A DNA stretch of 58,000 bases from NCBI RefSeq assembly GCF_030272615.1, contig NC_081414.1, forward strand, positions 46,742,501 to 46,800,500. Reading direction: 5' to 3'. A program made the translations under genes and the position numbers. The notes below the pieces were generated by a model. That model was not told where the DNA came from. It saw only the letters and a list, made by a program, of their open reading frames with translations, and did no database searches. Shown here piece by piece: positions 24,179-35,086 of the stretch (positions are counted from its first letter, which is position 1; each line of letters begins with the position of its first letter). This stretch comes from Cryptomeria japonica. Its lineage: Eukaryota > Streptophyta > Pinopsida > Cupressales > Cupressaceae.

Positions 24179-26110
24179 TCTAGTCAAATAATTATACCAC
24201 TAGAAGCTAACACAGACCTTCAATGAAGTAATTCACATAGTATTTTTTTAGAACAAACCAAGAGTTATCAAGAAAAGCATAGAAAACCTGATTATTCCTA
24301 AAGGAAATCACTCTGCAACAAACTTTGATGAAACAATATTTAGCAATTAAGTTGATGCGGACTGAATAGGACAAGTTAGCATTTAATTTTTTTGGAAATT
24401 AACTCTGCATGCTTCGGCTTTCTTTTCAGAATTGAATTCGCCAAATTGAATTCAAAACAGGCTCCAACGGGTCATAATTTCTCTAAGTCTTTCCTCTGTT
24501 TCGCTCTTTCGCTATTTCGCAGAACATAAAACCTGTGCTCTTTTCTATCGCGAAACAATGCTGGCTGTTGGATCACAAGGACTTACATCGCTTTTATCTT
24601 GATTGATCTTTTTGCTTTAGTGTCAGGTCCTACCTCCTTTTCGCCATTTCGTGGACTTTAAAAGTCATTCACTTTTCCTTCACGAGGCCGCACCAAGCGT
24701 TAGATCAAACTCAAATCACCCAGCCTTTAACTCCAACCGGGGTGATCAATTTTACTTACTAATCGTGCCTCATTTTGAAGGCTAACAGTTTTTCACCATT
24801 TTGCTGAAGTTAAGCTACTGGCATCTTCGTGCCATGAAACAATGAGAAGTGTTGGATCAATCTTGAGATGAATGCCTTTTAAGTGGGCCTATTACCTAGG
24901 AATTAGTTACCCCACTTGTTCTCCAGTTGAAAAATGCCACATGGTAGTCGTTCATTAGCCTTGGAAACTACTCTGGGTTCCACCTTTGATCTACCACGTG
25001 CTATCTTTATTATTCCCACATAACTGTTGGTTACACCTAGGCAGGCCCTCAACCACTTTTAAATACCATGTGTCACCTGACACATCACTATCAAGCTCCA
25101 CAAAAGCGGTAGCTGTTATGCCACGTCACGCCTCCATGTGATCTCCACCTATCTTTCATGACTTCGCAAACATTATTCTTTGTTTGGCTTGCAGCCATGA
25201 AACTACAAGAACCGTTAGATCAAAATAGACTTGATCTGCTTTTAGCTTCATGCCCTGCCTGTCCTTTGGGCCCACCAACCTTTCACCACATCGCCAAGGT
25301 TAACCTACTGGCATCTTCTCTTCATGAATTCATGCTAGTTGTTAGATCAAAATAACTTGCTCATTTTTTACTCCTTTCCATGGCAACCGCGCTCAGGCCC
25401 ACTGCAGACCACCAACTAAGTGCCTCGTCACTGCTCTGTCACTACCAGCTGGACCTACCACATTCACTGCCATCTTTAGCGGGACCCACCACCTTTTCGC
25501 TACTTCACTGAAAGTAGAACTCATGCAACTCCTGACCATGAATCAACGCGATCCATTGATCTCTTTCCAACCCGATCATTCTTTAACCCAAAGAAGATCG
25601 CTTGCCGCGGGGACCCACCAAAACCTTTCACCATTTTGCGAAGGTTAAAACACGTTCAACTTGATCTCTTGAAACCACACTGTCTGTCTGATCAAATGAA
25701 ACTTGATCGATGTTTAGCTTCAGTCCAAAACTATATGATGGGTCCACCTTTGCCTTTCGCTACTTCGCAAAAGCTAACATTCGAGCACTTTTTGTTCGCG
25801 AATCAACGTAGGCTGTTAGATCAACAAAAAGTTACATGATGCTTAAAAGGCCCGACAGACATTAGAAAAGGCATATTAAATGTGAACAAAAATTAAATAT
25901 TTAAAGGGGACCACCTAGGTAAATGACAAGGGGGGAGCACTTTTATGATAAAGGGACCCATCACTTAAGTGAATAAAGTAACGCCAAATTAAAAACCAAA
26001 AGGGTTTTTCTCAGATATTGAAGCGACTTAAAACCTAAACCCTGAACCCCCTTAGGATCTAAAACAAGTTGAAAGAACATGGGCGATAGCAGACTCAAAA
26101 TTTTCAAAAA
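24179..26110 (-). other. Leader of copy A with degenerate ~130-bp repeats
   Basis: Untranslated stretch between the small ORF and ORF1. On plus, TTTCGCTATTTCGC-like motifs occur at 24507, 24639, 24791, 25154, 25281, 25495, 25626 and 25755. Most are followed about 55-60 bp later by a GTTAGATCAA-like word. Spacings are 132, 152, 363, 127, 214, 131 and 129, suggesting an old ~130-bp tandem array with losses. Confidence 0.65.
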
Positions 26111-26111
26111 C

Positions 26112-26321
26112 TTAGCCATTTATAGACTGAAAACATCCATTTTTAAAATAGGGACAACAATCCACTTCATCAGAGGAACTGTTTTCAGTTAATTCCATCA
26201 GTTTTTCAGCATGCTCTCTTCTTTTTGCCAGAGAGGCCTTATATTTGACTTTAAGTTCATCATAGGCTTTCTCAGTCTGAGTGAGCTGATGAGTAAGTTC
26301 CCTCATAGTGTATTCCCCCAT
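26112..26321 (-). CDS. Small coiled-coil ORF just after the primer-binding site
   Basis: The ATG is at 26321-26319, about 36 bases inside the primer-binding site, and gives about 70 residues (MGEYTMRELTHQLTQTEKAY ...). It is Glu/Lys/Leu-rich with a predicted helix over the first 50 residues, then a Ser/Asp patch and a CC..C tail (DCCPYFKNGCF). No family recognised. It could be a 5' fragment of a Gag-type protein or an upstream ORF. Its position as the first ATG after the LTR makes translation plausible. Confidence 0.4.
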   Translation of the reverse strand: MGEYTMRELTHQLTQTEKAYDELKVKYKASLAKRREHAEKLMELTENSSSDEVDCCPYFKNGCFQSING

Positions 26322-26356
26322 ATCTCTTTCCAAGTGGTTAAACTTATAGAAAGGTT

Positions 26357-26369
26357 GGCTCTGATACCA
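26357..26369 (-). other. Primer-binding site of copy A (initiator tRNA-Met type)
   Basis: Minus strand TGGTATCAGAGCC lies 2 bases inside the 5' LTR end. It is the classical plant initiator-Met primer site, used by most Ty1/copia and many Ty3 elements. Confidence 0.93.
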
Positions 26370-26371
26370 AT

Positions 26372-27566
26372 TGATGAATACTAAGAGGTGGGGGGTGAAT
26401 TAGTATACCAAAAAATATAGAACTTAAACACTTAAACAATTTAACAGTAAACCGGTATAACAGTTTTACTAACAAACCAGTTAACACAAATGCAAGCCAA
26501 ATAGAAAATAAGGCATTCACCCACAGAAGCACAATCACCATAACACAATAGATTTTGACGTGGAAACCCAAATGGGATAAACCACGGTGAGATGAAACTC
26601 ACAAGTAACTATCTGTAGAATAGTAACCAAACCGGTTAAGGTCATACAATGTTCTTTACCATAATAGATCCTCTTAGGAATCTCAATCTCTATTAGGAGA
26701 TAAGTTCGATTAAAGACTACCTTGTGAGAGGATTTTAGATCCACAGTTGTGAACCACCTGGTTAGAGGATTTACAAAGGCTTTTTTGGGCCTACCCGATT
26801 AAGGGTTTCAGACTTTTTGAAGATGTGAGTAATCAACAAGTGAATGATCTAGCAAATAGCACAATCTTCTTGGTTAGATCCATGATAGCTCATTGCTAAT
26901 GCATTTCAGCATTACTTCAGTCTTCAGTAAATCCACACTATCTTACAACACACAGACTTGATCTTCTCTTTTCTAAGAACGCACATACAAAAACTCATCA
27001 ACCACACAAAAACCTTAACAACTACCACACTTAAAACCCTAGACATGATGTCCTTATAAAGGAATCTGATTTCATGTCAGTCCAATAGGATTACATTGCA
27101 AGTTCCTAGGTTCATTGCATCTAGACACATTTGGTAACATGACACAAAATCACCGTCAAAGTGTCGGTGAATGGTAACTCATCACAAAAATACCGGTTGA
27201 TAACTCATCACAGAGTATTACCGGTTCATACAAATTTACCGATTACCGGTTGGTAACTCATCATAGAGTAATACTAGTTGAAACATTAAACTAATTACCG
27301 ATTGTCAAAAATGAAGACTGGGAAAATGATAACTGCCGCTTCAATTCCTTCGTACCGCTTGAGATCCTCGAACTACTTGTAGTCTTCATACCACTTGGGA
27401 TTAGTAAACACTTTCTGCAAAACACTGATAGTCTAAAAACTACAATACATAATACCAGTTTGGAACACATACCGGTTGAGCATAACTTATGCATACAAAA
27501 AGTGATCTCAAAGTAAGTGTGTGTCCATCAATGACAATCACAACATCATTATCAAAAATGCCAATA
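26372..27566 (-). repeat. 5' LTR of copy A
   Basis: The 1195-bp partner of 13343-14490. It starts TATTGG instead of TGTTGG (one change at the second base) and ends TTCATCA. It carries an extra ~25-bp ACCGGTTGATAACTCATCAC-type unit near 27185, which accounts for part of the length difference. Confidence 0.93.
27052..27062 (-). promoter_or_regulatory. TATA-like element in the copy A 5' LTR
   Basis: Minus strand CCTTTATAAGG, about 500 bp into the LTR, is conserved in the 3' LTR at 14023-14033. It is a plausible core promoter for the element transcript; no start site is visible from sequence. Confidence 0.4.
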
Positions 27567-27571
27567 GGTTG
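27567..27571. repeat. Target site duplication of copy A, right
   Basis: GGTTG, identical to 13338-13342. Confidence 0.9.
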
Positions 27572-28129
27572 TGCATCAAAATGACCAAACATATCTATCT
27601 TACCCTTTTCAAGTGCTATTGTTGAGCCACCATTTCATCTCCACACAAGGAAAATTTATTCATTTCATAGGGAAAGGCTCAACCAATTTTCACACCAAGA
27701 GAATGCCATCACCCTACAAGTTGTTATATTCATATTCTTACATCTTGTAAACTTAGCTTATTGGGCTCTTGGGCTACTGGTTGTGAGTGTCCATGGACAA
27801 TTTTGGTTCTGGTTATATTACCCTTGAGGAACCAACTAGTGGTGTTCCTTTAAATATTTTATGGTAGATCTAGTCAAGTACAAGTTTTATGTACCTTTGG
27901 ATTTACAATGTTATAAGACCTATGTCAAGGTGGTGTATTTAATGTAGACTTGCTTTTATGTTATAGGAGGCTAATATAAAACAACAACCAAAGGATAATT
28001 TTTTGTTTTGTTGCATTTAAGGTTTTCATGCGTATTTCCATTCTAAGACTAGTCCCTTTTTGAGACACTTCAGTATTATAGAATTTGTGTCCTCTATATC
28101 CTTTGAGATGGATTTACTACTGATAAAAA
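27572..28129. other. Non-coding sequence between copy A and the chromovirus
   Basis: No ORF, repeat or domain recognised. Probably older intergenic or decayed repeat sequence that served as target for both elements. Confidence 0.5.
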
Positions 28130-28134
28130 CGTTT
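28130..28134. repeat. Target site duplication of the chromovirus, left
   Basis: CGTTT, identical to 47763-47767 almost 20 kb away. Confidence 0.88.
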
Positions 28135-29952
28135 TGATAGGGAGATACTCAAAAATTGGCTCAATTTGTTTGTTTGCAATCAATTTGGCTTGCAAGTTCC
28201 CTCAAAGGTAATTGTTGAAGGTTTTGTCACTTTTTTAGGTACTATTTCTTTGATGTCTTTCCTTCTCTAAGCTTCATATCAACCCTAAGATCTTCCTACC
28301 ATGTCAGTTCTTGTTTTCACTCAAACTTGCTCCCGAGTCTCAAAAAAATGAAACTTGGCTTCTTAGCTCCAAACACTAAGATCACTCACCAAGAGTTGCA
28401 GGAGGTTTAGTAAATTTTCTAAAATCCTATTAGGCTTAATTCAACTTGGGTTTATGGTCTTTCAATTTGTCTTCTTACCCGATTTGAGGAAAAACTCAAA
28501 ACAGGGCTACAAGAAAATAACCACAATTAGCCCTCCAAAACTGCTAAAATGCTTATAACTCCACAAACTACCAAAACACCTCATGAAACCTTTTTATTTA
28601 TGGATACCCTTTATGGAGATATTTCAAATTTGTGCTATGAGAAGGTCTGACAGGACCATACAACTATTGTCCTATAAATGTGCCTAAAAACAAGGGTTTT
28701 CAAGGGTTTTAAGTCTTCAAACACCTTATCACCATTCCAAACTCTTCTTTAGACCACCAAATATTTTGAGAAGGTTTGCACCATCATTATTAAGCCTTCC
28801 AAATTCCTTCCCTACAAGCATAAAGACAAACACTTGATGTGCAACCAAGTTTCAAGAGGAAAAGTGCTCAAAAACCATTGAATTTCAATACTTTGGCTAC
28901 TCAAAATGCATTTCTCAACTAATTATTCATTGGAACACTCTTCCATATGGAATAAAATCTCTAATAAAATTAATTACACCTTGGGAAACCAAAATAAGGT
29001 TCACTTGGTTTGGGTTTGTAGAGCAACTTTGTTTTCACCGTGAAAGTTCACTAACCAGGCTATGGGAGCTCGCCTAGTTAGAAACAAAAACCACTTTCTT
29101 TACCATTTCCAGTGAAAAAAAACTTGTATGTACAAGAAGGATATGTGTATAAACTTGACTCTTAGAGGCCATGGAGAAAGAGCCAAAGAAAATCAAGTTG
29201 CTTTCATTATTGAAGCCAAACCCTTACTCAACCGAGAACAGGGCCAAAAAAATAAAATTTTGCTACAATGCTAAAACTCCACACCAGCACACAAACCCAA
29301 GTGAGAAATATTTAACACAACATGGTACAAATTCTCAAATGAAAACATTACAGCCAAATGCTCAAGAAGTATGGACGGCTATACCATTTGGAGCAAAAAA
29401 GTGTAAGAAAAATGACAAAATCTTGAGTTTTTGTATTCAAATATTCTTTTCTTAGAATGCCAACCTGATACAAAGTTGTGTGGGGCTTTAAATAGAAACT
29501 AAACATCCAAATAATTCCCAAGTATAGACCGATAACCACCTTTTTCCTTATTTTTACAAATTTTCAAAAAATTGTCAAAATGTTGCTTGACAACTTTGAC
29601 AATTTTTAGTACAATGAGCATTTTTTACTTGTGAGCAAAATAGACTTAACTCCACCATGTGAAATGGTTTACAATAACCACACAAACATATTTCAATTCC
29701 GAACAAGGCTTTATAAGACATTTTGACCATTTTTCCATATTTTGCCCATTCCAGGCTTACAAAGCATAAAATGTCAAAAATAGACCAAAAACTCAACAAA
29801 CAACGAAATGAAGACACAAAGGACACTTAAACACAATAAAAACACCCTTTGAACATACAAAAAATCCATGATTCAAATGAGACCAACATAGGCCATTTTA
29901 AACCAAAATTTGATGAAGTGCTCCATGAGCTTCACTAGGTGCTCTTGCACCA
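28135..29952 (-). repeat. 3' LTR of the chromovirus
   Basis: The 1818-bp LTR, read minus, starts TGGTGCAAGAGC and ends GAGTATCTCCCTATCA. It matches the two halves of the 5' LTR at 34612-35086 and 46493-47762. No ORF of its own; a 94-residue plus-strand frame at 29171-29455 is not supported. Confidence 0.92.
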
Positions 29953-29965
29953 TACTCCCCCAAAG
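29953..29965 (-). other. Polypurine tract of the chromovirus
   Basis: Minus strand CTTTGGGGGAGTA directly before the LTR start TGGTGC. Confidence 0.75.
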
Positions 29966-29983
29966 ACAAAGAAGTCAAGTGAC

Positions 29984-30763
29984 TTAGTTTGGAACCAATG
30001 AGGGATCAATTATAGATTGAAGAAAGTATGATTCATGTACCCAAGTAGGCTCAGAGTCTGGTTTGTTCCTCCGCTTGATCAAATGCTCCATATAGACTTG
30101 GTGTCAAGCCTTTTTGAGAATCCTAGAATCCAAAACTTTTTCAGATTGAGGCATGGGTGTAGAAGGAAAAGGAAGGTTTGAAAGTGATTGGTGAACTTCT
30201 GAAACTATCTCATCCTCCTTGGGAAGATGCCCTTTGTATGCAACCAAATCTGCAATATTGAAGATAGGAGACAATGCAACATCATTAGGCAAATCAATCT
30301 TATAAGCATTAGAGCCATACTTAGCCAAAACCTTACAAGGACCTATCCTCCTCATTTGGAGTTTGCTAGGAATTCCCTTTTGAAGTCTAGACTTATTCAA
30401 GTGCACCATCACAAAGTCACCAATTGAAAATTATACATATTTCCTTGTTACATCAACTCTAGCTTTGATCTTCTGTGAGGCATCTTGGAGAGCTTGCTTT
30501 ACTTGATCATGAACCTCCTTCATAGACTGAGCTACATCATCAGCTTTACCACTTCTTTTCTACACATTACCAAGGTTTCTCAACTCCATAACACCCCTTG
30601 GGTGCGTACCATACACTATCTCAAAAGGACTCTTACTAGTAGACCTGTTAACACTATCATTGTAGGCAAACTCTGCTTGGTGAAGAATCTGATCCCAACT
30701 CTATCCATACTCTTTTGTCAAACACCTTAAGAGGTTACCAAGTGTCCTATTGACCACCTCTAT
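29984..30763 (-). pseudogene. Chromovirus integrase C-terminus and chromodomain
   Basis: Continues the integrase frame after a stop at 30764-30766. It includes the third catalytic acidic residue (IEVVNRTLGNLLRC just after the stop), the FAYNDSVNRSTSKSPFE region, and the C-terminal fold (VMVHLNKSRLQKG, ALSPIFNIADL). The tail from about 30140 reads KVLDSRILKKA, stop, then HQVYMEHLIKRRN and EPTWVHES. This is a chromodomain-type sequence of the kind that directs chromovirus insertion through histone marks. Three or more internal stops are present, including a TGA at 30104-30106 inside the chromodomain. The natural end is probably TAA at 29984-29986, 31 bp before the LTR. Confidence 0.8.
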
Positions 30764-31456
30764 TTAGCCATCTATTTGGGGATGATAGGCTGAACCAAAA
30801 AACAAGTCAGTACCCAATCTTTTCGAAAGAGTTTTCCAAAAATGTCCAAGGAATTTGACATCTCTATTTGAAACAATACTAATAGGCAAACCATGGATTC
30901 GAATAACCTCTTTGAAAAACAAATGTGCAATGTGACTAGCATCATGAGTAGTTTTACAAGGAACAAAATGTGCCATTTTACTGAATCTATCAACAACAAC
31001 AAAAATTCTATCAAAACCAAGCTTTGTTTTTGGTAAACCAACCACAAAATCCATACTCACACATTCCCATGGCCTTGTAGGAATGGGTAATGGCTGATAA
31101 AGACCAACATTGGTAGATGTGCCTTTTACCTTTTGGCAAACCATACACTGCTCAACATACCTCCTGATATCTCTTTGCATTCTTGGCCAATAGTGGAAAC
31201 GTTGCACAAGTTCCAATGTCTTGTTTAGACCAAAATGACCACTCAAACACCCATTGTGCTTCTCTTGGATCATATTTTCCCTCATTGGACCTTTAGGAAC
31301 ACACAACTGTCCACCTCTAAGCAACAAACCATTTTTCAAGGTAAAGTCAGCATATTCACTATGAAAATGGTTTTGAAATTCTTGAAAAACCTTGTAAATG
31401 GCTGCAAAATCTTCATCATTTGGATACAAATCCTTGAAGCAATCAACTCCAATACT
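30764..31456 (-). pseudogene. Chromovirus integrase, zinc-binding and catalytic core
   Basis: Inserts element cDNA into host DNA. In the 222-residue frame from 31429 the HHCC zinc site is visible (H58, H65, C95, C98). The first catalytic Asp is D127 (SMDFVVGLPK). The second should be the Asp of SDRD, but here it is Asn (N188 in IVSNRDVKF), a single G-to-A change. The frame stops at 30764-30766 in HPQIDG-stop-IEVVNR, just before the catalytic Glu. Loss of an active-site Asp plus the stop makes this copy catalytically dead. Confidence 0.88.
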
Positions 31457-32435
31457 CTAAATCTGCACTCCTTGCACTGTTAGTACCCTTCTACTCAAAG
31501 CATCTACTACTTTATTACATTGTCCCTTTTTATGCTTAATGGAAAATGTATATGATTGCAAGTACTCAACCCATTTAACATGTCTATGACTCAACTTATC
31601 TTGTGAATTCAAAAAACTAAGAGCTTGATTATCTGTGTAAACAACAAACTCTTTGGGCAGCAAATAGTGCCTCCATTTTCGAAGATCTTGGACAAGAGCA
31701 TACAATTCAAGATCATAGGATGAATACTTCATTTTTGCATCATTGAGCTTTTCACTAAAGAAAGCTACTGGTCTATTATCTTCACTCAAAACAACACCAA
31801 CTCCTATGTTACTTGCATCACATTCAATAGTGAACAACTTATCAAAACTAGGAAGAATGAGTACTGGTTGTGTAGCTACCTTTTGTTTCAAGAGTTCAAA
31901 CCCCTTATTAGCTTCTTTGGTCCACTGAAACTTTGTCTTGACTCCACCTTTAATAGTATCTAGCATAGGGGCACAAATCTCACTGAATCCCCTTATAAAC
32001 TTCATGTAGAACTATGCCAAACCATGAAAGCTTCGTACTTCACTTGTTGTTTTTGGTGTTGGCCAATTGGTGGTGGCTTCCACCTTTGATGTGTCCATTT
32101 TCAAGTCTCCACCTAAAACTACAAAACCAAGATAGACTAGTTCCTACTTCATAAATTCACACTTCTCCAAGTTTATTGTTAGTTGCTCATCATACAATTG
32201 TTGCAATACAAATTTAAGATGCTTTAGATGTTCATCTTTCATTCTACTGAAAAATCAAGATATCATTTAAGTATACAACAACAAATTTACCAATAAATTA
32301 TTTAAGCACTTCATTCACGAGTCTCATGAATGTACTAGGAGAATTAGTGAGACCAAATGGCATAACAAGCCACTCATAAAGTCCTTCATTAGTTTTGAAG
32401 GCTATTTTCCACTCATCACCTTCCTTTATCCTGAT
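31457..32435 (-). pseudogene. Chromovirus RT C-terminal part and RNase H
   Basis: The RT palm motif around 32265 reads VVVYLNDILIF: the YxDD-type box has Asn for its first Asp (codon AAT at 32265-32267, one G-to-A change). About 10 bases further an extra T in a T-run shifts the frame from the 32960 frame to that of 32005. The thumb region then has two stops near 32137 and 32010. From 32005 an open 182-residue frame carries RNase H (TIECDASNIGVGVVLSE, DLELYALVQDLRKWRHYL, VYTDNQAL), with the expected acidic residues present. RNase H degrades the RNA strand of the hybrid. Confidence 0.88.
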
Positions 32436-32960
32436 CTAGTGGTAACCACTCTTGAGATCAATCTTTGTGAAAAAATTTGCACCTCCCAAGAAATCCATCA
32501 AATCTTCAATCCTTGGGATAGGGAATCTATATCTGATAGGGATTTTGTTAATGGCTCTTGAATCTATGCATAGCCTCCATTTTCCTCCTTTCTTTGGTGC
32601 TAACACTGTAGGTACGACACAAGGACTTATGCTCTTCCTTATCAAACCTTGATCTAACAACTCTTGTATTTGTCTAGCCACTTCTTTATTATGTTCTGGG
32701 GTCATCTTATAGGCTCCTTTGTTGGGTAATGAGGCTCCCGGAATGAAGTCAATTTGATGGCTTATGGCTCTAGTAGGTGGTAGGGTTGCTGGTGATCCAT
32801 CACTTGTGATCTCTTTAAAGTTGTCTAGTATTTGTTGCACTTCATGAGGTATTTGAACCTTCTTTTCTTTCTTTTCTTCCTTTGGTTTCATTATGAGAGA
32901 AAATCCCACTCCTTCACCCTCTTCAAGAGTGTTTATTAACTCTTTTTCACTCACCAACAA
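32436..32960 (-). pseudogene. Chromovirus reverse transcriptase N-terminal part
   Basis: A 174-residue open frame. It covers the protease-RT linker and the RT fingers and palm (RQIQELLDQGLIRKSISPC, VLAPKKGGKWRLCIDSRAIN, YRFPIPRIEDLMDFLGGANF, FTKIDLKSGYH), including the first catalytic Asp in KIDLKSGYH. It ends at a stop at 32436-32438, directly after GYH, where most relatives have Gln. It is in a different frame from the upstream gag-protease, so a frameshift lies near 33000. Confidence 0.9.
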
Positions 32961-33001
32961 GGCATTTGGGTTTTTGGACTTGTTGCCCTCTCCTTCATGA
33001 T

Positions 33002-33592
33002 TTAAGGACTGAATTTTATATTTGACTTCATCTTTTTGAAAAGAATAAGAGTTCTTCTCACCATTATGAATGGCTTTCTATCAAATTGCCATGGCCTACC
33101 CAAGAGTAGGTGGCAAGAATCCATTGGGAGTATATCACACAAGGTTTTATCCTTATAACCCCCTATTGTGAACTCAACCCAAGCTTGTTCATTCACCACA
33201 ACATGTTGCTCCTTGTTGAGCCAAGTGACCTTATACAGACTACTATGTGGAACTCTCTCCAATTTAAGTTTATTTTCTGCTTCCTCTGACACAATATTGT
33301 CTGTAGACCCTGAATCAATCACCACTCTGCAAACCTTACCCATGATCTTGCACTTGATTCTAAATAAAGATCTTCTTTGATTTGGTTCCTCTTTGTTTGG
33401 CTCCTTGATCAAGATTATTCTCATCATTAAACTTTCCCCATCTTCTGAAGCTAAACTCACTTCTTGTGTCTTACCACTTGCTACATCTTCTTGCACATAT
33501 GTCACTCTTCTTTCACCTCCTTGAGATGAAGAAGATTTCTTAGGGCATCTATAGGCAGGATGACCCAACTTTTGGAAATTGTAACACTTCAT
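33002..33592 (-). pseudogene. Chromovirus nucleocapsid knuckle and aspartic protease
   Basis: The 196-residue frame opens with a zinc knuckle in which the second Cys is Phe (CYNFQKLGHPAYRC), probably impairing zinc binding. Residues about 95-105 hold the protease active site VVIDSGSTDNIV (DSG triad intact), and LLLGRPWQFDRKP is the C-terminal protease motif. The protease matures the Gag-Pol polyprotein. The frame then runs into a stop at 33002 and shifts for RT. Confidence 0.88.
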
Positions 33593-33634
33593 GGTGGAGA
33601 AGTAGGACCCTCTTCCTAGTCCACTAGATCTACC

Positions 33635-34559
33635 TCATCCTGGGTTGCTAGACCCCCTTCCTCTATAGCTGCTCTTGCTATTAGAATACCCACTTTTCTC
33701 TATAAGTTTGGACTCTCCTTGGGACCTTTGATCAACTCCTCTTCCACCAAAATTGCCTCTATGGCCTCTTCCATCTCTTCCCCTACCTCTGCCTCTGTTG
33801 CTTTGTTCTTGCTTCTTCCTACTTTTCTCTTCCACTTTGAGTGCCAGTTGGTAGCACTTTTGCACTGTATTGGGACACAACAAACTCAACTCTTCTTGTA
33901 TATTCCATCTCAAGCCATTGAGATATCTTGCAACTTTTATGTTCTCATATTCCACAACCTTCAACCTCAAACATAGTCTTTGAAACTCCTTTGTATAGCT
34001 GCTCACATCTAACTCCCTTTGCCTCAAATTCTACCTCTTCTTATGTAGTTGGATTTCATAATCATCTGGTATGTAGGTTGCCTTGACCTTAGACACCATT
34101 CCTTTCCAGGTTGCTATAGGTTGTTTCCCCTCTTTCTCTCTCTCAGCTTGAATGAACTTCCACCATGTTAAGGTAGCCCCTCTCAACCTAGACTTAGCTA
34201 CCTTCACCTTCTGGGCCTCTGTCACCCCATCACATTCAAAGTGATTCTCCAGGCCTTCAATCCACTCCATGAATGAATCTGGATCCATCTTGCCACTAAA
34301 AAGGGCTACACCTTCTAAGGTTTTGCCACTCAATGCTTTCAAAGCCTTCAAGAAAAGTTATTGTTCAAGAATAGGGTTAGGTTTAGGGATCTCATCTTCT
34401 ATTGCTATCAATTTGCCCTTATCACCCACCTTATCACTCCTCCAGTCCTGACCTCTACTAAACTAGTTTTATCTCTAGCTGCTCCAATCTCTCCCTTAGT
34501 GCTCTATTTTCCTCTTCTTGGCCTTCTAACTTCTTGGCTAACTTAGCATTGGTCACCAT
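33635..34559 (-). pseudogene. Chromovirus Gag capsid region
   Basis: ATG at 34559-34557 opens a short coiled-coil start (MVTNAKLAKKLEGQEEENRA), which ends at a stop near 34470. The capsid domain resumes in another frame at 34351 (FMEWIEGLENHFECDGVT, GATLTWWKFIQAE, YIPDDYE) and, after a stop at 34028-34030, at 34027-33635 (YTKEFQRLCLRLKV, VARYLNGLRW). It ends in an Arg/Gly-rich tail (RGRGRGRDGRG). A stop at 33635 separates it from the knuckle. Assembles the virus-like particle in relatives. Confidence 0.85.
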
Positions 34560-34596
34560 CTTGAAACTACTCACTTCTACCCAAGACTTACTTCTT

Positions 34597-34608
34597 GCTC
34601 TGATACCA
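34597..34608 (-). other. Primer-binding site of the chromovirus
   Basis: Minus strand TGGTATCAGAGC, three bases inside the 5' LTR end at 34612. Initiator tRNA-Met type. Confidence 0.92.
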
Positions 34609-34611
34609 CTA

Positions 34612-35086
34612 TGATAGGGAGATACTCAATAATTGGCTCAGTTTGTGTTTGCAATCAAATTGGCTTGCAAGTTCCCTCAAAGGTAATTGTTGAAGGTTTT
34701 GTCACTTTTTTAGGTACTATTTCTTTTATGTCTTTCATTCTCTAAGCTTCATATCAACCCTGAGATCTTCCTACCATGTCAGTTCTTGTTTTCACTCAAA
34801 TTTGCTCCTAAGTCTCAAAAAAATGAAACTTAGCTTCTTAGCTCCAAACACTAAGATCACTCACCAAGAGTTGCAAGAGGTTTAGGAAATTTTCTAACAT
34901 CCTCTTAGGCTTAATTCAACTTGGTTTGGTGGTCTTTCAATTTGTCTTCTTACCCAATTTGAGGAAAAGCTCAAAACAGGGCTACAAGAAAAGAGCCCCA
35001 ATTAGCCCTCCAAAACTGCTAAAATGCTTATAACTCCACAAACTGCCAAAACACCTCATGAAACCTTTTCATTTATGGATACCCTT
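34612..35086 (-). repeat. 5' LTR of the chromovirus, 3' half
   Basis: Matches 28135-28609 of the 3' LTR and stops at the Tat-like insertion site (CCCTT at 35082-35086). The other half resumes at 46493. Confidence 0.9.
35082..35086. repeat. Target site duplication of the nested Tat-like element, left
   Basis: CCCTT. Its partner is 46493-46497, and the uninterrupted chromovirus 3' LTR has a single CCCTT at the corresponding position. Confidence 0.88.

Larger units (their letters stand above)
13343..27566 (-). mobile_element. Copy A: complete 14.2-kb pol-less LTR retrotransposon
   Basis: The element has two LTRs, a primer-binding site, a polypurine tract and 5-bp duplications (GGTTG), all in minus orientation. 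In 5'-3' order it contains the 5' LTR, the primer site, a small ORF, a leader with degenerate ~130-bp repeats, ORF1 (~1,200 codons), a zinc-knuckle gag-like ORF, ORF2 (~1,100 codons with a Lys/Glu tract), the polypurine tract and the 3' LTR. I looked for reverse transcriptase (F/YxDD), RNase H, integrase (HHCC, DDE) and protease (DSG/DTG) motifs in the internal region and saw none. It therefore falls in the class of large non-autonomous LTR elements, with unusually long retained ORFs. LTR termini, primer site and polypurine tract match the copia element at 49715-58000. Confidence 0.9.

Noticed and set aside
26357-26369. Possible tRNA gene at the TGGTATCAGAGC sites (also 34597 and 56575)
   Set aside because: Only 12-13 bases match and each lies 2-3 bases inside an LTR; they are primer-binding sites, with no cloverleaf around them.
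29171-29455. A 94-codon Lys-rich frame in the chromovirus 3' LTR
   Set aside because: The corresponding 5' LTR position (about 46983-47260) has disrupting differences, and LTRs of this lineage are non-coding.
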